DNA from: Xanthomonas sacchari
GTDB taxonomy: Bacteria; Pseudomonadota; Gammaproteobacteria; Xanthomonadales; Xanthomonadaceae
Length of the DNA stretch: 64,000 nucleotides
Reading direction: 5' to 3'
Assembly (NCBI RefSeq): GCF_040529065.1
Contig: NZ_CP132343.1
Location: forward strand, 1,550,001-1,614,000
Numbering within the stretch: position 1 is the stretch's first letter; each line of letters opens with the position of its first letter. The notes under the pieces were generated by a model. The model did not search any database, was not told where the DNA came from, and saw nothing but the letters and a program-made list of their open reading frames with translations. Shown piece after piece: positions 35,499 through 45,726 of this stretch. The position numbers were made by a program, and so were the translations under genes.

Positions 35499-38400
35499 AT
35501 GAGCCTTCCCGCGTCCCGCGTTCCGTTGCCGCAGACCGACGCCAGTCCCCTGCGTTTCGTCACCGCCGCCAGCCTGTTCGACGGTCACGATGCGGCGATC
35601 AACATCATGCGCCGCCTGATCCAGGCGCAGGGCGCCGAGGTGATCCATCTCGGCCACAACCGCAGCGTCGAGGACGTGGTGCGCGCGGCGCTGCAGGAGG
35701 ATGCCGACGCGATCGCGCTGTCGTCCTACCAGGGCGGCCACGTGGAGTACTTCAAGTACATGGTGGACATGCTGCGCGAGCGCGGCGCCTCTCATGTGCG
35801 GGTGTTCGGTGGCGGTGGCGGCACCATCACCCCGGAGGAGATCGCCGAACTGCAGGCCTACGGCGTGGAGCGCATCTACCACCCCAACGACGGCATGAAG
35901 ATGGGCCTGGTGGAGATGATCGAGGACGTGGTGGCGCGTGCCGGGCAAGGGCGCGAGACCGCGGCGCAGGCGCGTGGCGCGTCGCCGGCCGGCCCCCCGC
36001 TGCCGGACATCGACGACGAGATCGGGATCGGCCGGATGCTGTCGGCGATCGAGGACGGCGCGTTCTCGGAGGCGGAACTGGCGCTGTTGCGCAAACAGTG
36101 GCAGTCCGGCACGGCGTCCGTGGCGGAGCCGCGTAGCCGGCGCGCCGCACCGGTGCTGGGCCTGACCGGCACCGGCGGTGCTGGCAAGTCCTCGGTCACC
36201 GACGAACTGCTCAACCGCTTCCTGGCCAGCTTCCCGCAGATGCGCATCGCGGTGGTGTCGGTGGACCCCAGCCGGCGCCGCACCGGCGGTGCGCTGCTCG
36301 GCGACCGCATCCGCATGAACGCGCTGCGCAGCCCGCGCGTGTACATGCGCTCGATGGCCACGCGGCGCCAGCACGCCGCCACCAACCGCGTGCTGAAGGA
36401 CTGCATCGCGCTGCTCAAGGGCATCGGCTACGACCTGGTGATCGTAGAGACCGCCGGTATCGGCCAGAGCGATTCGGAGATCGTCGACCTGGTGGATTTC
36501 CCGGTGTACGTGATGACCAGCGACTACGGTGCGCCGAGCCAGCTGGAGAAGATCGACATGCTCGACTTCGCCGAGTTGGTGGTGCTGAACAAGTACGACC
36601 GCCGCGGCGCCGAGGACGCGCTGCGCGACGTGCGCAAGCAGTGGCGGCGCAACCGTGCGGCGTTCCAGCTGGAGGACGAGGCGGTGCCGGTGTACCCAAC
36701 CATCGCCAGCCAGTTCAACGACCCCGGCGTGAGCTGGATGTTCGTCAATCTGTGCCGCCTGCTGCGCGACAAGCTGACCGCGCAGGCCGATGCCGCCGCT
36801 GGCCCGCCGGCGCACTGCGATTTCCGCCCGCAGCTCGACACCACGCTGAAGGAGCCGCGCGCCACCGTGCTGATTCCCGGCGCACGCGTGCGCTACCTGG
36901 CCGAGATCGCCGAGCAGGGCCGGGCGCTCAATGCCGGGGTGCTGCGCCAGGCCGAGGCCGCCGACCGCGCGCAGGCGTTCTGGCAGGCGTTGCATGAGCT
37001 GCAGGATCCGCAGTTGCCGGCGCAATTGGAACTGTATGCGGCACAGGACCTGCTGCCGGCGTCGCGCGCATCCGCCGAGGCGTCCGACGCTGCCGTGGAC
37101 GCGACCCTGCTGTTGCTGCGCCAGCGTTACAACGATGCCTTGCAGTCGCTGTCCAGCGAATCGCTGAAGCTGCTGCGCGAGTGGCCGCAACGGCTGAAGT
37201 CGATCACCGATCCGGTCACCGAATACGCGGTGCGCGGCAAGTCGATCCGGGTGGAGAACTACCGGGAGTCGCTGAGCCACCAGTCCATTCCGAAGATCGC
37301 CGCGCCGCGCTACAAGAGTTGGGGCGAACTGCTGACCTTCCTCGGCAAGGAGAACCTGCCCGGCAGCTATCCGTACACCGGCGGCGTGTATCCGTACCGG
37401 CGCACCGGCGAGGACCCGATCCGCATGTTCGCCGGCGAGGGCACGCCCGAGCGCACCAACCGGCGCTTTCATTACCTGAGCGTCGGCCAGCCGGCCGCAC
37501 GCCTGTCCACCGCCTTCGACAGCGTCACCCTGTACGGCGAGGACCCGGCGCCGCGCCCGGACATCTACGGCAAGATCGGCAACTCCGGGGTCAACATCCC
37601 GACCCTGGACGACATGAAGAAGCTGTACTCCGGCTTCGACCTGTGCGCGCCGACCACCAGCGTGTCGATGACCATCAACGGCCCGGCGCCGATGATCCTG
37701 GCGATGTTCATGAACACCGCCATCGACCAGCAGGTGGAGAAGTATCTGAAGGCCGACGCGCAGCGCTGGGCGCAGGCCGAGCAGGCCCTGGCGCAATTGT
37801 TCGAGGGCCGCGAACGCCCGCGTTATCACGGCGAGCTGCCGCCGGGCAACGACGGTCTTGGCCTGGCCCTGCTCGGGGTCAGCGGCGACCAGTTGATGGA
37901 CGCGCAGACCTATGCGCAGATCAAGGCGCAGACCCTGTCCAGCGTGCGCGGCACGGTGCAGGCCGACATCCTCAAGGAGGACCAGGCGCAGAACACCTGC
38001 ATCTTCAGCACCGAGTTCGCGCTGCGCATGATGGGCGACATCCAGCAGTATTTCGTCGAGCAGAAGGTGCGCAACTTCTACTCGGTCTCGATCTCCGGCT
38101 ACCACATCGCCGAGGCCGGGGCGAACCCGATCAGCCAGCTCGCCTTCACCCTCAGCAACGGGTTCACCATCGTCGAGTACTACCTGGCGCGCGGCATGCA
38201 CATCGACGATTTCGCGCCGAACCTGAGCTTCTTCTTCAGCAACGGCATGGACCCGGAGTACACGGTGATCGGCCGGGTGGCGCGGCGCATCTGGGCGCGG
38301 GCGATGCGTGAGCGCTACGGCGGCAACGAGCGCAGCCAGATGATGAAGTACCACATCCAGACCTCCGGCCGCTCGCTGCACGCGCAGGAGATCCAGTTCA

Positions 38401-39062
38401 ACGACATCCGCACCACGCTGCAGGCGCTGTACGCGCTGTTCGACAACTGCAACAGCCTGCACACCAACGCCTACGACGAGGCGATCACCACGCCGACCGA
38501 GGAAAGCGTGCGCCGCGCGGTGGCGATCCAGATGATTATCAACAAGGAGCTGGGGCTGAACTTCTGCGAGAACCCCTGGCAGGGCAGCTTCATCGTCGAG
38601 CAGCTCACCGACCTGGTCGAGGAGGCGGTGTACAAGGAGTTCGAGGCGATCAGCGAGCGCGGCGGCGTGCTCGGCGCGATGGACACCATGTACCAGCGCG
38701 GCAAGATCCAGGAAGAGAGCCTGTACTACGAACACAAGAAGCACGACGGCAGCCTGCCGCTGGTCGGGGTCAATACCTTCCTGCCCAAGGAGCACGCCGG
38801 CGAGACCGCGACCGAGATCGAGCTGATCCGCTCCACCGAGCAGGAGAAGGACCAGCAGATCGGCAACGTGCAGGACTGGCAGCGGCGCCGCAACGCGCTG
38901 GCGCTGGCCGTCGACAGCGCCGGTCTGAGCGCCCTGCAGCGCACCGCGCGCGAGCGCCGCAACGTGTTCGCGGCGCTGATGGAGGCGGTCAAGACGCATA
39001 GCCTGGGCCAGATCAGCCACGCGCTGTACGAGGTGGGCGGCGAGTATCGGCGCAACATGTAG
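35499..39062 (+). CDS. icmF: Fused isobutyryl-CoA mutase with chaperone GTPase (IcmF)
   Basis: A 1187-residue cobalamin enzyme. Domains in order: B12-binding (~20-155, [24 protein letters not shown]), MeaB-like GTPase (~220-450; Walker [28 protein letters not shown]), and mutase substrate domain (~590-1187; [19 protein letters not shown] and [18 protein letters not shown]). It interconverts isobutyryl-CoA and n-butyryl-CoA through radical chemistry, with the G domain loading the cofactor. It is somewhat longer than characterised IcmF proteins. The start ATG at 35499 is the first fitting codon; the upstream open frame has no domain. Confidence 0.93.
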   Translation: MSLPASRVPLPQTDASPLRFVTAASLFDGHDAAINIMRRLIQAQGAEVIHLGHNRSVEDVVRAALQEDADAIALSSYQGGHVEYFKYMVDMLRERGASHVRVFGGGGGTITPEEIAELQAYGVERIYHPNDGMKMGLVEMIEDVVARAGQGRETAAQARGASPAGPPLPDIDDEIGIGRMLSAIEDGAFSEAELALLRKQWQSGTASVAEPRSRRAAPVLGLTGTGGAGKSSVTDELLNRFLASFPQMRIAVVSVDPSRRRTGGALLGDRIRMNALRSPRVYMRSMATRRQHAATNRVLKDCIALLKGIGYDLVIVETAGIGQSDSEIVDLVDFPVYVMTSDYGAPSQLEKIDMLDFAELVVLNKYDRRGAEDALRDVRKQWRRNRAAFQLEDEAVPVYPTIASQFNDPGVSWMFVNLCRLLRDKLTAQADAAAGPPAHCDFRPQLDTTLKEPRATVLIPGARVRYLAEIAEQGRALNAGVLRQAEAADRAQAFWQALHELQDPQLPAQLELYAAQDLLPASRASAEASDAAVDATLLLLRQRYNDALQSLSSESLKLLREWPQRLKSITDPVTEYAVRGKSIRVENYRESLSHQSIPKIAAPRYKSWGELLTFLGKENLPGSYPYTGGVYPYRRTGEDPIRMFAGEGTPERTNRRFHYLSVGQPAARLSTAFDSVTLYGEDPAPRPDIYGKIGNSGVNIPTLDDMKKLYSGFDLCAPTTSVSMTINGPAPMILAMFMNTAIDQQVEKYLKADAQRWAQAEQALAQLFEGRERPRYHGELPPGNDGLGLALLGVSGDQLMDAQTYAQIKAQTLSSVRGTVQADILKEDQAQNTCIFSTEFALRMMGDIQQYFVEQKVRNFYSVSISGYHIAEAGANPISQLAFTLSNGFTIVEYYLARGMHIDDFAPNLSFFFSNGMDPEYTVIGRVARRIWARAMRERYGGNERSQMMKYHIQTSGRSLHAQEIQFNDIRTTLQALYALFDNCNSLHTNAYDEAITTPTEESVRRAVAIQMIINKELGLNFCENPWQGSFIVEQLTDLVEEAVYKEFEAISERGGVLGAMDTMYQRGKIQEESLYYEHKKHDGSLPLVGVNTFLPKEHAGETATEIELIRSTEQEKDQQIGNVQDWQRRRNALALAVDSAGLSALQRTARERRNVFAALMEAVKTHSLGQISHALYEVGGEYRRNM

Positions 39063-39102
39063 CGCCCACGAGTGCAGGCGCCGCCGACGCCGTCGGTGGC
39101 GA

Positions 39103-39138
39103 GCATGCCTGCCGCGCGCCTCGCTGCGGCAGGCGTGC
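39103..39138 (+). terminator. Hairpin after icmF
   Basis: GCATGCCTGCCGC pairs with GCGGCAGGCGTGC (one G-T pair) across a ten-base loop, 40 bp after the stop codon. No T-run is visible. Confidence 0.5.
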
Positions 39139-39232
39139 GTCGCGCAGGCGGCCGCGCGCCCGCATGCAGCCGTGTTGCGGCCGCTGTCGCGACAGGCCCA
39201 TAGTGGCGTATCGACACACGGGGAAGTTGCCG

Positions 39233-39715
39233 ATGAAAGCCTGGGGAGCGTTGTGGCTGATCGCATGCACGGCGGTGGCCGGCGCGGCGGAACCGGCCGA
39301 TGACGGCGCGGCGGGGCCGCTGTTCGACACCGTCGCGGCGCTGGATCAGCGCCTGTTCGATGCCTACAACCGCTGCGACATGACCGCGTTCGAGTCCATG
39401 TTCGTGCCGGACGTAGAGTTCTATCACGACACCGGCGGCGTCACCCGGGACCGCGCGAGCGTCGTCGACAACACGCGCAAATGGATCTGCGGCAAGGTCC
39501 GCCGCGAACTGCTGCCCGGCACGTTGCGGGTCTACCCGGTCAAGGACTTCGGCGCGATCGAGGAAGGCGAACACCGCTTCTGCGAACTGGCCAGCGGCCG
39601 CTGCGAGGGCATCGCCAAGTTCGTGATGGTGTGGCGCCAGGACCCGGACGGCTGGAAGCTGACCCGGGTGCTCAGCTACGGCCATCGCACGGTGCCCGCG
39701 CCGGCGCCGCACTGA
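39233..39715 (+). CDS. Exported NTF2-like (SnoaL/DUF4440) protein
   Basis: A 160-residue protein with a Sec signal peptide (AVAGAAE, ~20). The mature part is an NTF2-fold domain: ALDQRLFDAYNRCDMTAFESMF, then VEFYHDTGGVTRD and a C-terminal strand WKLTRVLSYGHR. Two extra Cys (CELASGRC) could form a disulfide in the periplasm. DUF4440 proteins have diverse enzymatic or binding roles; no substrate can be assigned. The ATG at 39233 follows GGGGAAG. Confidence 0.85.
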   Translation: MKAWGALWLIACTAVAGAAEPADDGAAGPLFDTVAALDQRLFDAYNRCDMTAFESMFVPDVEFYHDTGGVTRDRASVVDNTRKWICGKVRRELLPGTLRVYPVKDFGAIEEGEHRFCELASGRCEGIAKFVMVWRQDPDGWKLTRVLSYGHRTVPAPAPH

Positions 39716-40032
39716 GCGCGCCCGGTCCCGTCGCCGCCGAGAGGCGAGTCGTCGTGCGTCCCTGGGCCTGGACCCGGATCGGCCGCGCACATTGCGCGGT
39801 GCGCTGTGGACATCGGCGCAGCAGCGGGACAGGGCACTGGCGGGCGCTGCGGCACGCCGCTTGCTTGCCACCGGCTTGTGCGATCGCGCGCTGTCCATGG
39901 CCACCTGACGGAGGTCGGCGGCTGCGTGACGCCGACGTTGCGCAGAAACCCGCGCGGCGTGCTTGAATGACATGGCGCGCCGCATGGGCGCGCACCGGTG
40001 GCCGGGCGCGGGGACCTGGCGATGTTTTGCGG
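39716..40032. other. Gene-free region, 317 bp
   Basis: No repeat, RNA or supported reading frame seen. It separates the NTF2-like gene from the HDOD gene. Confidence 0.45.
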
Positions 40033-41091
40033 ATGACGACGATCGTGCCGATCATGTGGATTGCCATCAGTGCGGGTGTGCTGGTGCTGGGAGCCGGACT
40101 CTGGTGGTGGCTGCGCCGTGGCGAAGGCGATGCGGCCGAGGCGCCGCAGGCGCGCGTCGGCGCCGACGATGCCGGCCTGCCCGACACGCCGGCCGCGTCT
40201 GCACGCACTGCGCCAGCCGCGCCTGTCGACGCCGCGGAGCAGGGCGTCGACCCGTTCGCCGACCCGGCCCTGCTCGACCTGGAGCCGGTGCCGGACGCCG
40301 CGATCCTGGCGCGGCTGTGCGAACTGGCGTTCGCCGGGCGGCCGGTCACTGCATCGGCCGCGGTCGCACCGGCGGTCATGGCCGATGCCGCCGCAGTGCT
40401 GGCGCGCATCGACGCGCATCCGCGCTATACGCCGCGGCGCCCGCATCTGCTGCCGCAGCTCACCCGTGCGATCAACGATCCGGCTGCCGGCGCCCATGCC
40501 ATCGCCACGATCCTCGGCCAGGATCCGGCGCTGGCCGGCAATCTGCTGCGCATCGCCAACAGCGTCGTCTACCGCCGCCATCCCGAGCCGATCGAGAACC
40601 TGGAGCGGGCGGTGGCCCTGCTCGGTACGGAGGGCCTGCGCCAGATCGTGCTGGCGGCGCTGCTGCAGCCGGTGATCGTCGACGACGGCAGCGTCTTCGG
40701 CCGCTGTGCGGCGGTGCTGTGGGAACACACCCTGCTGTCGGCGCATGCCGCCTCCCAGGTCCCCGACCGCGAGGATGCGAACGCCGCGCAATTGCTGGCG
40801 CTGTTGTGCGGGCTGGGCGCGGTCTCGGTGGTGCAGGTGCTGCGCGATGTCCATGCACGCCACGCCGAGGCAGCCCCCACGCCGGCGGCGATGACCGAGA
40901 TGCTGGAGGCGTGGTCGGCGCACTGCGCCAAGGCCATTTCCGCCGACTGGGGGCTGTCGCCACGGGTGCAGCGCGCCCTGGAAGAGCAGTCGGGCGACGC
41001 CGATGTCGCCACCATGAGCCCGCTCGGGCTGGCGCTGCGCCGGCATCGCGCCGCCGCGGCCGCCCAACTGGCGGTGCGCTATCGTCGCTAG
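40033..41091 (+). CDS. Membrane-anchored HDOD domain protein
   Basis: A 352-residue protein. One N-terminal transmembrane segment (~5-25, VPIMWIAISAGVLVLGAG) is followed by a Pro/Ala-rich linker and a HDOD domain (~135-330; LLRIANSVVYRR, ENLERAVALLGTEGLRQIVL). HDOD domains are catalytically inactive relatives of HD domains and act as signalling scaffolds; Xanthomonas GsmR is an example. The ATG at 40033 is chosen since it places the TM segment at the N-terminus; the frame is open further upstream to 39967. It lies upstream of an M50-type membrane protease gene. Confidence 0.85.
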   Translation: MTTIVPIMWIAISAGVLVLGAGLWWWLRRGEGDAAEAPQARVGADDAGLPDTPAASARTAPAAPVDAAEQGVDPFADPALLDLEPVPDAAILARLCELAFAGRPVTASAAVAPAVMADAAAVLARIDAHPRYTPRRPHLLPQLTRAINDPAAGAHAIATILGQDPALAGNLLRIANSVVYRRHPEPIENLERAVALLGTEGLRQIVLAALLQPVIVDDGSVFGRCAAVLWEHTLLSAHAASQVPDREDANAAQLLALLCGLGAVSVVQVLRDVHARHAEAAPTPAAMTEMLEAWSAHCAKAISADWGLSPRVQRALEEQSGDADVATMSPLGLALRRHRAAAAAQLAVRYRR

Positions 41092-41223
41092 TCGCGACAG
41101 GCGCACGCTCGGACGGCACAGGCGAAACGTGCAAGGACTCGGTAGACGACGAAAGACGCGGTACGGCGCGGGGGGCGCGCTGCGCGGTGCGGTGCTGGGC
41201 GCGCAGCACGAGGGCAGGTGCGG

Positions 41224-42381
41224 ATGAGTGCCGGGGCACAACCCGCCATGCCCTGGGCGCCGCCGCCTTGGCTCGATCTGCTGTTCCGTGGCGTCCGCTG
41301 GGTCCTGATGAGCGTGGGGGCGCTGGCGATGCTGGCCGGCTGCTTCGCCCTGGCGCACGTGGTCACGTCCTCGCTGGAGCCGTTCCTGGTGATGCTGCTG
41401 TTCCCGCTGGCGGCATTGGTCACGGTCGCCATCCACGAAGGCGGGCACGTGTTGGCGGGGCGGGCGATCGGCATGACCGTGTACCGGGTGCACGTGGGGC
41501 CGCTGCAGTTGCTCGCGCGCCGTCGCGGCTGGCGGATCCGCTGGCAGCGGCAGCGTCCGGGTGACAACGCGGGCAGCGTGATCGCGGTGCCCAATCCCTA
41601 CGCGGCGGTACGCCGGCAATATTTGCTGCTGATCGCCGGCGGTCCGCTGGCCAATCTGCTGACGGCGGCCGGGTGCGGATTGTTGGCATGGCGCCTGGGA
41701 CTGGGCAGCACCAGCGGCGCGTTCTGCACCGGCGCAGCCGCGTTCAATCTGGCAGTCGGGTTGGGCAACCTGGTGCCGTTGCAGAGCGCACTCGGCGGCA
41801 GCGATGGTCTGAAGTTGCTCGAACATGCGCGGCGGCGCGATCCGGACGCCCTGTCCGATGTACTGGCCGAACTCAATGGCCTCTCGCTTCGCGGCGTCAC
41901 TGCGGACAAGTTGCCGGCACACCGCCTGGCCCTGCTCGCGGACGGCGATGGCTGGTTTTTCTATGTCTGGTTCACGCTGAAAGCCATGCAGAACCGTGGC
42001 GAGTGGACACAAGTCGCGGCCCTGCAGCCGGACTTCGAGGCGCAGGTCGCGACGCTGCCTGCGCCGGTCGCCGAATCCTGGCACACCATGATCGCGCTGC
42101 TGCGTTGCGAACTTGCGTTCTCACGGGCGATAGCCGGTGAGGACACTGCCGATCCCCTGGATGCGGCGCTGACGGCCGACCTCGACTGGGCGGTGCCGGC
42201 GTTGCGGCCGCGCTGCCAGGCGCTGATGGCGGCGCGGCGTGGCGACCAACGTGCCGCACTGGTTGCATTGGCGCGTGCCGAAGCCTTGGCCGAGAACGAC
42301 GTGGACGCAGCGACGCGACAGTGCGAACGCGGGCTGCGTGAGGCCATCCGCCAGCGTTTGCCGGTCGCGTCGGTTCGTTGA
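41224..42381 (+). CDS. M50-type (site-2 protease-like) membrane metalloprotease
   Basis: A 385-residue membrane protein. Transmembrane segments lie at ~24-46 and ~52-80, the latter containing the zinc motif HEGGH (H71, E72, H75). The GGPLANLL segment and NLVPLQSALGGSDGLKL supply the second S2P motif with the third ligand Asp. A ~190-residue helical C-terminal domain, probably cytoplasmic, follows. It lacks a PDZ domain, unlike RseP. Members of this branch are annotated only as M50 family; the substrate is unknown. The ATG at 41224 follows GAGGGCAGG; a GTG at 41218 is an alternative. Confidence 0.8.
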   Translation: MSAGAQPAMPWAPPPWLDLLFRGVRWVLMSVGALAMLAGCFALAHVVTSSLEPFLVMLLFPLAALVTVAIHEGGHVLAGRAIGMTVYRVHVGPLQLLARRRGWRIRWQRQRPGDNAGSVIAVPNPYAAVRRQYLLLIAGGPLANLLTAAGCGLLAWRLGLGSTSGAFCTGAAAFNLAVGLGNLVPLQSALGGSDGLKLLEHARRRDPDALSDVLAELNGLSLRGVTADKLPAHRLALLADGDGWFFYVWFTLKAMQNRGEWTQVAALQPDFEAQVATLPAPVAESWHTMIALLRCELAFSRAIAGEDTADPLDAALTADLDWAVPALRPRCQALMAARRGDQRAALVALARAEALAENDVDAATRQCERGLREAIRQRLPVASVR

Positions 42382-42389
42382 TGGTATCT

Positions 42390-42414
42390 GCCAGCCGGCG
42401 AACGGCCGGCTGGC
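42390..42414. terminator. Bidirectional hairpin between convergent genes
   Basis: GCCAGCCGGC and GCCGGCTGGC form a ten-base stem with a GAACG loop, between the M50 gene and the stress protein gene. Confidence 0.65.
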
Positions 42415-42435
42415 GTGCATCGCGTTGCGTGCCGC

Positions 42436-42924
42436 TCAGCGCAGCGGCACGTCGGCGACCTTGTCCTGGTAATCGCGCTTGGGGTCGATGCCGAACAGCA
42501 CCTTGATGCCGGCCATCAGGCTCGAACCGTTGAGCCAGATCTGCGCGTGGTCCGGATCCAGGCGCAGCAGCGCCAGCTTGGGATCGTCCTTGCCCTGTTC
42601 GTACCAGGCGTCGATGAAGCCATTCCACAGGCGCTCGATCACCGCTTGGTCGTTATCGACGCTGAGGGTGCCGCTGATGCTGGCGAACAGATCGTGGTTC
42701 TTGGCGCTGAACGCCGCGATCACCCGCTGGCTCTGCGTCAGCTTCTGCACCAGCGCGTTGTCCTTGGAGGTGAAGAACCAGATCGGGCCGCCGCGATCGC
42801 CCTCGAACTGCGCGGTCATCGGGCGGGCGTGGCCGTCCTCGACGCCGTCCAGGCCCAGCATCACGGTGCGGTCGGACTTCAATGCCTTCCAGAATTTCTC
42901 TTCCAGTTCCTGCGGGCTGGCCAT
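42436..42924 (-). CDS. FMN-binding general stress protein (pyridoxamine 5'-phosphate oxidase-like)
   Basis: A 162-residue split-barrel protein. The fold signature is HARPMTAQFEG, IWFFTSKDNALV and AFSAKNHDLFASISG, the last holding flavin-binding positions. The same family in Xanthomonas citri has been described as a general stress protein that binds FMN and FAD but not PLP. It acts in the cytoplasm, probably in redox stress. The start at 42924 gives MASPQELEEKFWKAL after CGGAGATCCG. Confidence 0.9.
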   Translation of the reverse strand: MASPQELEEKFWKALKSDRTVMLGLDGVEDGHARPMTAQFEGDRGGPIWFFTSKDNALVQKLTQSQRVIAAFSAKNHDLFASISGTLSVDNDQAVIERLWNGFIDAWYEQGKDDPKLALLRLDPDHAQIWLNGSSLMAGIKVLFGIDPKRDYQDKVADVPLR

Positions 42925-43245
42925 GCGGATCTCCGAGCGGGCGACAGTGCCCGGCTGCACTGTGCCGGGCGGGGCGCGCGCGGTCCGTGACGGGAGGGTG
43001 GAGGCGATGTGCAGAGGCGGTGCGTGCATGCGCAGGTTCCGCGCGTGTTGCTGCAGCACTGCACCGCCAACATGCGGTTAGTGCTTCAGCATACGTGGTG
43101 GCGATGCGTGCACGGCGCGTGCATCCGCGTTTCACCACGTGCGCATCCCGCGCTGGCTAGTCTCCGACATCAGCGCCGGCCATTTGCCGGCGCCAGTGCA
43201 CGCCGCGACGGCGTGCGCATGTCCTCGTTTCGGGAAGACCGCATC
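42925..43245. other. Gene-free region, 321 bp
   Basis: It lies between divergent genes (stress protein and DUF1328 protein) and must contain both promoters. A less GC-rich stretch (GGTTAGTGCTTCAGCATACG near 43076) is visible; no repeat or small gene is seen. Confidence 0.45.
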
Positions 43246-43419
43246 ATGATCAAGTGGGCCATCATCATCGCCATCATCGGACTCATCGCCGGCGCGCTCG
43301 GCTTCAGCGGCGTGGCAGGCGCGGCGATGGGCGTCGCCAAGTTCCTGTTCTGGGCCGGCATCGTCATCGCCCTGGTGCTGTTCGTGCTGGGCACGATGCT
43401 GGCCAAGAAGGTCGACTGA
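43246..43419 (+). CDS. DUF1328 small membrane protein
   Basis: A 57-residue protein with two transmembrane helices (IKWAIIIAIIGLIAGALGF and KFLFWAGIVIALVLFVLG) separated by SGVAGAAMG, and the C-terminal KK. It is typical of the DUF1328/UPF0391 family, often induced by osmotic or envelope stress; the precise role is unknown. The ATG at 43246 gives MIKWAIIIAI, the family start. Confidence 0.9.
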   Translation: MIKWAIIIAIIGLIAGALGFSGVAGAAMGVAKFLFWAGIVIALVLFVLGTMLAKKVD

Positions 43420-43522
43420 GCGCGAGGCCGGTCAGGTCGCGCCGATGCAGGTGTGTCGCGCGACAGGGGCACTGGATGGAAGCGTCACGCTGGGCGGCAG
43501 GCGCCTGCCATGCCGCGATGGC

Positions 43523-43690
43523 CTAGGTGTCGCTGGCGCTGTCGGTGTCGTTCGGTGCGGCGTCGCCGTCCGCGGCAGGCTTGGCGGCTGCGGCACGCGC
43601 TTCGCGCTTGCGCGCTTCCTTTTCTTCCTGCTGTTTCTTCTTGGCCAGCTCGCGCTGACGCTTTTCGAAAGAGTAATTGGGCTTGGCCAA
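43523..43690 (-). CDS. Small basic coiled-coil protein, 55 residues
   Basis: A TTG start at 43690 gives MAKPNYSFEKRQRELAKKKQ, followed by a Lys/Glu-rich helix (EEKEARKREARAAAAKP) and an acidic tail ending TDSASDT. The charged helix pattern and clean N-terminus resemble a small conserved Xanthomonadaceae protein. No in-frame ATG exists upstream and no clear Shine-Dalgarno is seen. The function is unknown; the build could suit an RNA-binding or chaperone role (inference). Confidence 0.72.
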   Translation of the reverse strand: MAKPNYSFEKRQRELAKKKQQEEKEARKREARAAAAKPAADGDAAPNDTDSASDT

Positions 43691-43752
43691 TGCGCATCTG
43701 CCGGTAGGGGAATGCGTCGAGTGTAGCCGGTGTGTGCCACCGCGTGCGAAAC

Positions 43753-43783
43753 GGACAGGCCGCCCGTGTGAGACGGCCTGTCC
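43753..43783 (-). terminator. Hairpin after the lysyl-endopeptidase-like gene
   Basis: GGACAGGCCG and CGGCCTGTCC form a ten-base stem with an 11-base loop, 40 bp beyond the minus-strand stop and followed by GTTTCG. It is plausibly the terminator. Confidence 0.6.
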
Positions 43784-43823
43784 TAGGCGCAGGTGCGGGA
43801 GTACGGCCCTCCCGGACCTTGGC

Positions 43824-45224
43824 TTACGGGCTCAGGTACTGCTGGATCGACGAATACACGTCGGCGAAGCGCGAGTAGTAGTCCGGATCGCTCGGCGCGC
43901 TGCAGTACGAAGAGCCGCCATACAGGCCGCCGCGCAACTGATAGGCGCCGCTGCTGTTGACGGTGAACAGGCCGGAGCCGGACGAGCCGCCTTCGGTGAC
44001 TCCGGTGCTCCACTGCACGCGGTACAGCGGCGACTTGCCGTCGATGGAGCTGGACAGCGCGGTGACCTTGCCCAGCGAGTACTTCTTGACGTCGCCGGCC
44101 GGGTGGTGGATGCCCTCGATCGCGGTGCCGGTGGAGCCGATCGCCGAACTGCTCCAGCCCGCATAGAACGCGCCGCTCGGCGGAGCGCTCTTGAGCTCGA
44201 GCAGCGTGGTGTCGCGGGTTGTGTTGGTATAGCGCAGGTAGGCGCCGCCGCCGAGCGTGGTGTAGTTGGAATTGACCGTGGAGCCGCCGCAGGTGGTGGC
44301 GTCGTAGAACCAGTAGGTCTGCAGCGTATTGGCCACGGTCTGGGTGCTGATGCAGTGCGCCGCGCTCCAGAACATCGCTTTCTTCGGCGAATTGCTGTTG
44401 TTGAGCAGGGTGCCGGTGCACAGGTAGGTGCTGCCGCCGCTGGTGAAGGTCATGCGCGCCACCGACTTGGCCGCCGAGGTGAAGCCGGAGGTCGGATTGG
44501 CGCGGCAGACGATGTCGCGCTCGCACGAATCGCTCTCGCCGATCATCGGCCGCATCATCGTGTCGCTGGCCACCGGGCTGATGTCCAGGTGCGAGAGCTG
44601 CGGGATCTTCAGCGTGAAGCCTTGCGGGTACTGGCCGGCCGGCAGTTCGATCTCCACCACCATGCGTGCGCCGGCGATCACCGCCGACCAGCCGGGCTGG
44701 CTGCCGGCGAAATCGGCGCCGCTCTGCTGGAACACGCGGCCATCCTCGCCGGCGAAGCGCAGCGTCGCCTTGCGCGGATCGCCGGGCTGGGCGCCGCTGC
44801 CGCTGAGTTGCAGCGCTGCGCGCAGCGCCTGCGCATTGGTCGAGACGATCTCGAAGCTGGTGACCTGCGCGCCATTGGGCAGGGTCTGCCAGGACAGGCG
44901 GCGCAGGTTGATGTCGGGCTTGGCGACGTCGCGGGAGAAGCCGATCTGCAGCGGCTGGCCGTTCTTCACCTGTTGCCCGCGTGCCTGCTTCATCGCCGCC
45001 GCCTTGGTGCTGTCGGGCGCGGCCAGTTCGATCAGGCGCGGGGCGTGTGCGCTGCCCGGGGTGAGGCTGCGCAATTCGGCGCCACCGAGCGCGGCGGCAT
45101 CCGGGCGGGCTTCGACCGGGGCGGAATCCATTTCGGCTGCTGGGGGAGTGGCAGCCATGGCGACGGGGGACATGCCGGCAATGCCGGCCAGCAACGCCAG
45201 GTACAACGCATGCTTGCGATTCAT
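43824..45224 (-). CDS. Secreted trypsin-like serine protease, lysyl endopeptidase type
   Basis: A 466-residue protein. The signal peptide (MNRKHALYLALLAGIAGMSP...AMA) precedes a ~190-residue propeptide-like region with bacterial pre-protease features, then an S1 domain. His is in FWSAAHC, Asp in TTRDTTLLEL and the nucleophile Ser (about S415) in TEGGSSGSGLF. Six or more Cys fit disulfides as in Lysobacter/Achromobacter lysyl endopeptidase; true Lys specificity is inferred. The protease is likely secreted by type II and acts on external protein. It is divergent from the TonB receptor. Confidence 0.88.
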   Translation of the reverse strand: MNRKHALYLALLAGIAGMSPVAMAATPPAAEMDSAPVEARPDAAALGGAELRSLTPGSAHAPRLIELAAPDSTKAAAMKQARGQQVKNGQPLQIGFSRDVAKPDINLRRLSWQTLPNGAQVTSFEIVSTNAQALRAALQLSGSGAQPGDPRKATLRFAGEDGRVFQQSGADFAGSQPGWSAVIAGARMVVEIELPAGQYPQGFTLKIPQLSHLDISPVASDTMMRPMIGESDSCERDIVCRANPTSGFTSAAKSVARMTFTSGGSTYLCTGTLLNNSNSPKKAMFWSAAHCISTQTVANTLQTYWFYDATTCGGSTVNSNYTTLGGGAYLRYTNTTRDTTLLELKSAPPSGAFYAGWSSSAIGSTGTAIEGIHHPAGDVKKYSLGKVTALSSSIDGKSPLYRVQWSTGVTEGGSSGSGLFTVNSSGAYQLRGGLYGGSSYCSAPSDPDYYSRFADVYSSIQQYLSP

Positions 45225-45726
45225 CGATCTTCCTTTTGCGAAGAGGGACGAGACCATCCGGCAGGGGACCGGATGCCATTGCACCCGAGTTCAGGGTGCC
45301 TGCCGAGGCTACGGGCGACGCCCCCACGATTGCGTGCCAGGCGTCACGCTCGGAAGGCCGGTTTCGTAGACAGCTGCTCACATTGCGTGTGATGGCGCGA
45401 AAGAAGCGCCTCGCGCTGCTGGCATGTCGGTGCGTTCCATCGTGCCGCGCAGTGGACGTGAGGTGGCGCGATTTGCGTGGTGACGCGGCGACAGCGGTGA
45501 CAGCGCGGCACGGCCATCTGATCGATGCGACAGGCGTTCGCCAAGCGATGTTGCGCCGTCGGCGTCGCCTGGCGTGCCTGCTTGCGCGCCCTTCGCCGCA
45601 GCGCCAGACCCCTTGGGAGTCCCCGGACCGGCGAACTCGAAGCGGCTGCAACCTTTCTGTAAGCTTTCCGACAAATTTCAGTAGATTCAATTACTTAAAT
45701 CGAACCGCGTTGTGCTGCAACGCAGC
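45225..45726. other. Divergent intergenic region, gene-free part
   Basis: This is the upstream region shared by the protease and TonB receptor genes. The part from 45655 is notably A/T-rich (e.g. TAAGCTTTCCGACAAATTTC) compared with the window, and GCTGC-AAC-GCAGC at 45715-45727 forms a short dyad. No gene is supported. Confidence 0.5.

Noticed and set aside
35463-39266. Antisense open frame of about 1270 codons opposite icmF
   Set aside because: Same cause; it covers exactly the icmF coding region and has a His/Arg/Gln-rich composition without motifs.
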